Below, in pieces: positions 47,354 to 48,740 of a stretch of DNA of 48,740 nucleotides. This stretch comes from Arcanobacterium sp. (GTDB lineage: Bacteria > Actinomycetota > Actinomycetes > Actinomycetales > Actinomycetaceae). Below the pieces are notes generated by a model. That model made no database searches. It was given only the letters and a program-made list of their open reading frames with translations, and was not told the origin of the DNA. The stretch spans positions 1 through 48,740 of the forward strand of contig JALFZJ010000030.1 in NCBI GenBank assembly GCA_022783665.1. The letters run 5' to 3'. How positions within the stretch are numbered: position 1 is the stretch's first letter; each line of letters begins with the position of its first letter. The position numbers were made by a program, and so were the translations under genes.

Positions 47354-48740
47354 CCACTGATGATTTTCACGAATGCATAGCAAGGCCGTATTGTTCTCTA
47401 AAGAAATTTCACACAAAGCTCGTGGATCCCAGGCGTTTTTTTGCTTGTTGCCTTCCCACGCCCCTTTTAATGCATGGGCATAGGTATTTTCTAATTCGGG
47501 TGAATAAGCCTTCCTTTTACTATCGTCACTTTTACTACCGTTCTTTGCTTCCCTTTGCGAATAAGACTTCCGATCATTCCCGCGATCTTTGTATATAGAG
47601 GGATTTATACGAGAGAAGAATTGCCACCATGAAGGTGAATACAGCCACGGGCCAGCCCAATTAGTAATACGAATTTTATTCTCATGCACTATCACATGGG
47701 CGGGGAATACCTCTTCGCAGTTATAAGAGCATACAAAACGGCCAAGAGACGTCACGTAGCACTCATGCCCCCAGCAATCTGTAATCTCTATACATTGCAC
47801 ATCAGGGCAAAGAGAGGGAGGCCATGGCTGAGGTATTGCCCCTGGCCACGGGCGTTGTGGCGCCGATTCCACAATTTCTTTTTTCTGCCACTCGATAAGA
47901 TCAAATACATCCCCAGGTATTTGCCCTCCATGATAACGCGGCACATATACGGCCTTTTCGCCCACAATAGCTTGAATCTTCAGCACAGAATTCTCGCTAT
48001 ATTCTTTTTCTTTAGACTTATTACCCCATAAGCCCAGTGCTCCTTTCCCTGCTGGGTAGAGCTCATGGGCAGATATTTCAAGGAAATCAACGAGACGAAC
48101 ACGATGACTCTGATCTGCCCAAGTTCTGATCTGCCATCTCACTCGGTTCGCTATATCAGTTATGCCTATAGCAGTGATGCTCCATTCACGATAGCGCTCA
48201 TCGCCATCATCAAATCCTGCCCGGATACCCAAAAGTCGCGCGGTATACCCACCTTTGGCTACCTTATCGATGAGTTCTTGTGCCATTTCTTTTCCAACAA
48301 ATGTGATCTGACTTTCCTGCTCTATTCCTTCGGGAAAATCACGCGATACCGCCGCGTGTTCCCCCTTGTCATCCTGGCGTGGAAGGATGAGGTCTCGCCC
48401 GTCTACCATTGCGTAGCACAACACTGCAGCTTTGCCGAAACGAGAGACCGTTTTAGAGCGGTCAATACTGAGGAAATCACCTATTGTGTGTATCCCTATC
48501 GCATCGAGATTCTCTAGCATCGGGATAACGAGCTGGCGCACCTCATCTGTAAAGCACCCTTCAAGGAAAGAAAAAATACGATGCTGACGCACAAAGTTAA
48601 GCCCATGATCAATGCTGCGATCCTCATAAGCAGCTAAAGTAGCTGCAAAGAAGGTATCTGCGAATCCTATATGTGCTTCACACCCCACATCTTCGGTGAT
48701 TTGTTCCATTATGTTCTCGGCGCATGCATCTAGCCCTCCT
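47333..48740 (-). CDS. imuB: ImuB, catalytically inactive Y-family polymerase (C-terminal part)
   Basis: ImuB is a non-catalytic Y-family polymerase relative that links the DnaE2 mutasome to the beta clamp. The frame is open to the right edge, so the N-terminal region is missing. The visible part shows the little-finger-like domain, a clamp-binding-like motif GALGLWG (M. tuberculosis has QLPLWG), RPWPGAIPQPWPP and the ImuB C-terminal domain with WAGPWLYSPSWW. A charged serine- and lysine-rich linker (about 47510-47600) precedes the end. The catalytic residues expected to be absent in ImuB cannot be checked here. Its stop lies 52 bases before the dnaE2 start. Confidence 0.88.
   Translation of the reverse strand, partial: GGLDACAENIMEQITEDVGCEAHIGFADTFFAATLAAYEDRSIDHGLNFVRQHRIFSFLEGCFTDEVRQLVIPMLENLDAIGIHTIGDFLSIDRSKTVSRFGKAAVLCYAMVDGRDLILPRQDDKGEHAAVSRDFPEGIEQESQITFVGKEMAQELIDKVAKGGYTARLLGIRAGFDDGDERYREWSITAIGITDIANRVRWQIRTWADQSHRVRLVDFLEISAHELYPAGKGALGLWGNKSKEKEYSENSVLKIQAIVGEKAVYVPRYHGGQIPGDVFDLIEWQKKEIVESAPQRPWPGAIPQPWPPSLCPDVQCIEITDCWGHECYVTSLGRFVCSYNCEEVFPAHVIVHENKIRITNWAGPWLYSPSWWQFFSRINPSIYKDRGNDRKSYSQREAKNGSKSDDSKRKAYSPELENTYAHALKGAWEGNKQKNAWDPRALCEISLENNTALLCIRENHQWAIVGEY

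Overview
The window reads as chromosomal DNA of an actinobacterium. RbpA, GarA, WhiA, HelY, the paired WYL regulators, the ParA-ScpA-ScpB block and the ImuB-DnaE2 mutasome are together diagnostic of that phylum. Base composition looks moderate (roughly half G+C by eye), which is low for an actinobacterium. With the compact gene order this suggests the Actinomycetaceae, possibly Arcanobacterium or a relative; the genus is inference. Both edges cut genes (1-59 and the gene entering from 48740).

Layout. 1-5448 (+): the tail of an unknown gene, a PafC-like WYL regulator, the helicase HelY and apolipoprotein N-acyltransferase Lnt. 5509-10629 (-): RbpA, two MerR regulators (Rv1830/ResR-like and Rv1828/FtsR-like), GarA and aminopeptidase N. 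10727-10943: tRNA-Pro(GGG), then a repeat-rich hairpin cluster. 10944-19354 (-): aldose epimerase, Der, a prephenate dehydrogenase-cytidylate kinase fusion, an RluB-type pseudouridine synthase, ScpB, ScpA, ParA and XerD. This is a tightly packed translation, nucleotide and chromosome-segregation block. 19566-21659 (+): transketolase. 21990-25419 (-): SecG, TpiA, Pgk and Gap, the lower-glycolysis block with strong hairpins around it. 25684-33489 (-): WhiA, YvcK, RapZ, UvrC and UvrA. 33536-38167 is the most accessory-looking part. It holds an ABC exporter gene broken by one base inside Walker A, a divergent pair of unknown genes (a secreted protein and a translationally coupled partner), an intact moaC and an internally deleted moeA. 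38168-43802 (-): TerC behind a probable yybP-ykoY manganese riboswitch, UvrB, CoaE and ribosomal protein S1. 43955-48740 (-): DnaE2 and the C-terminal part of ImuB.

The genes form several functional groups. DNA-damage functions (WYL regulator, UvrA, UvrB, UvrC, DnaE2, ImuB) are scattered through the window. Central carbon flux (tkt, tpiA, pgk, gap, galM) sits with its likely regulators (GarA, YvcK, RapZ). Envelope and secretion genes are lnt, secG and the exporter. I see no prophage, insertion sequence, CRISPR array or rRNA. The most interesting items are the frameshifted exporter next to an unrecognised secreted pair, the TyrA-Cmk fusion, the tRNA-adjacent hairpin repeats, the decaying molybdenum cofactor locus, the duplicated imuB/dnaE2 junction, the altered GarA phosphorylation motif and an apparently leaderless uvrA promoter.
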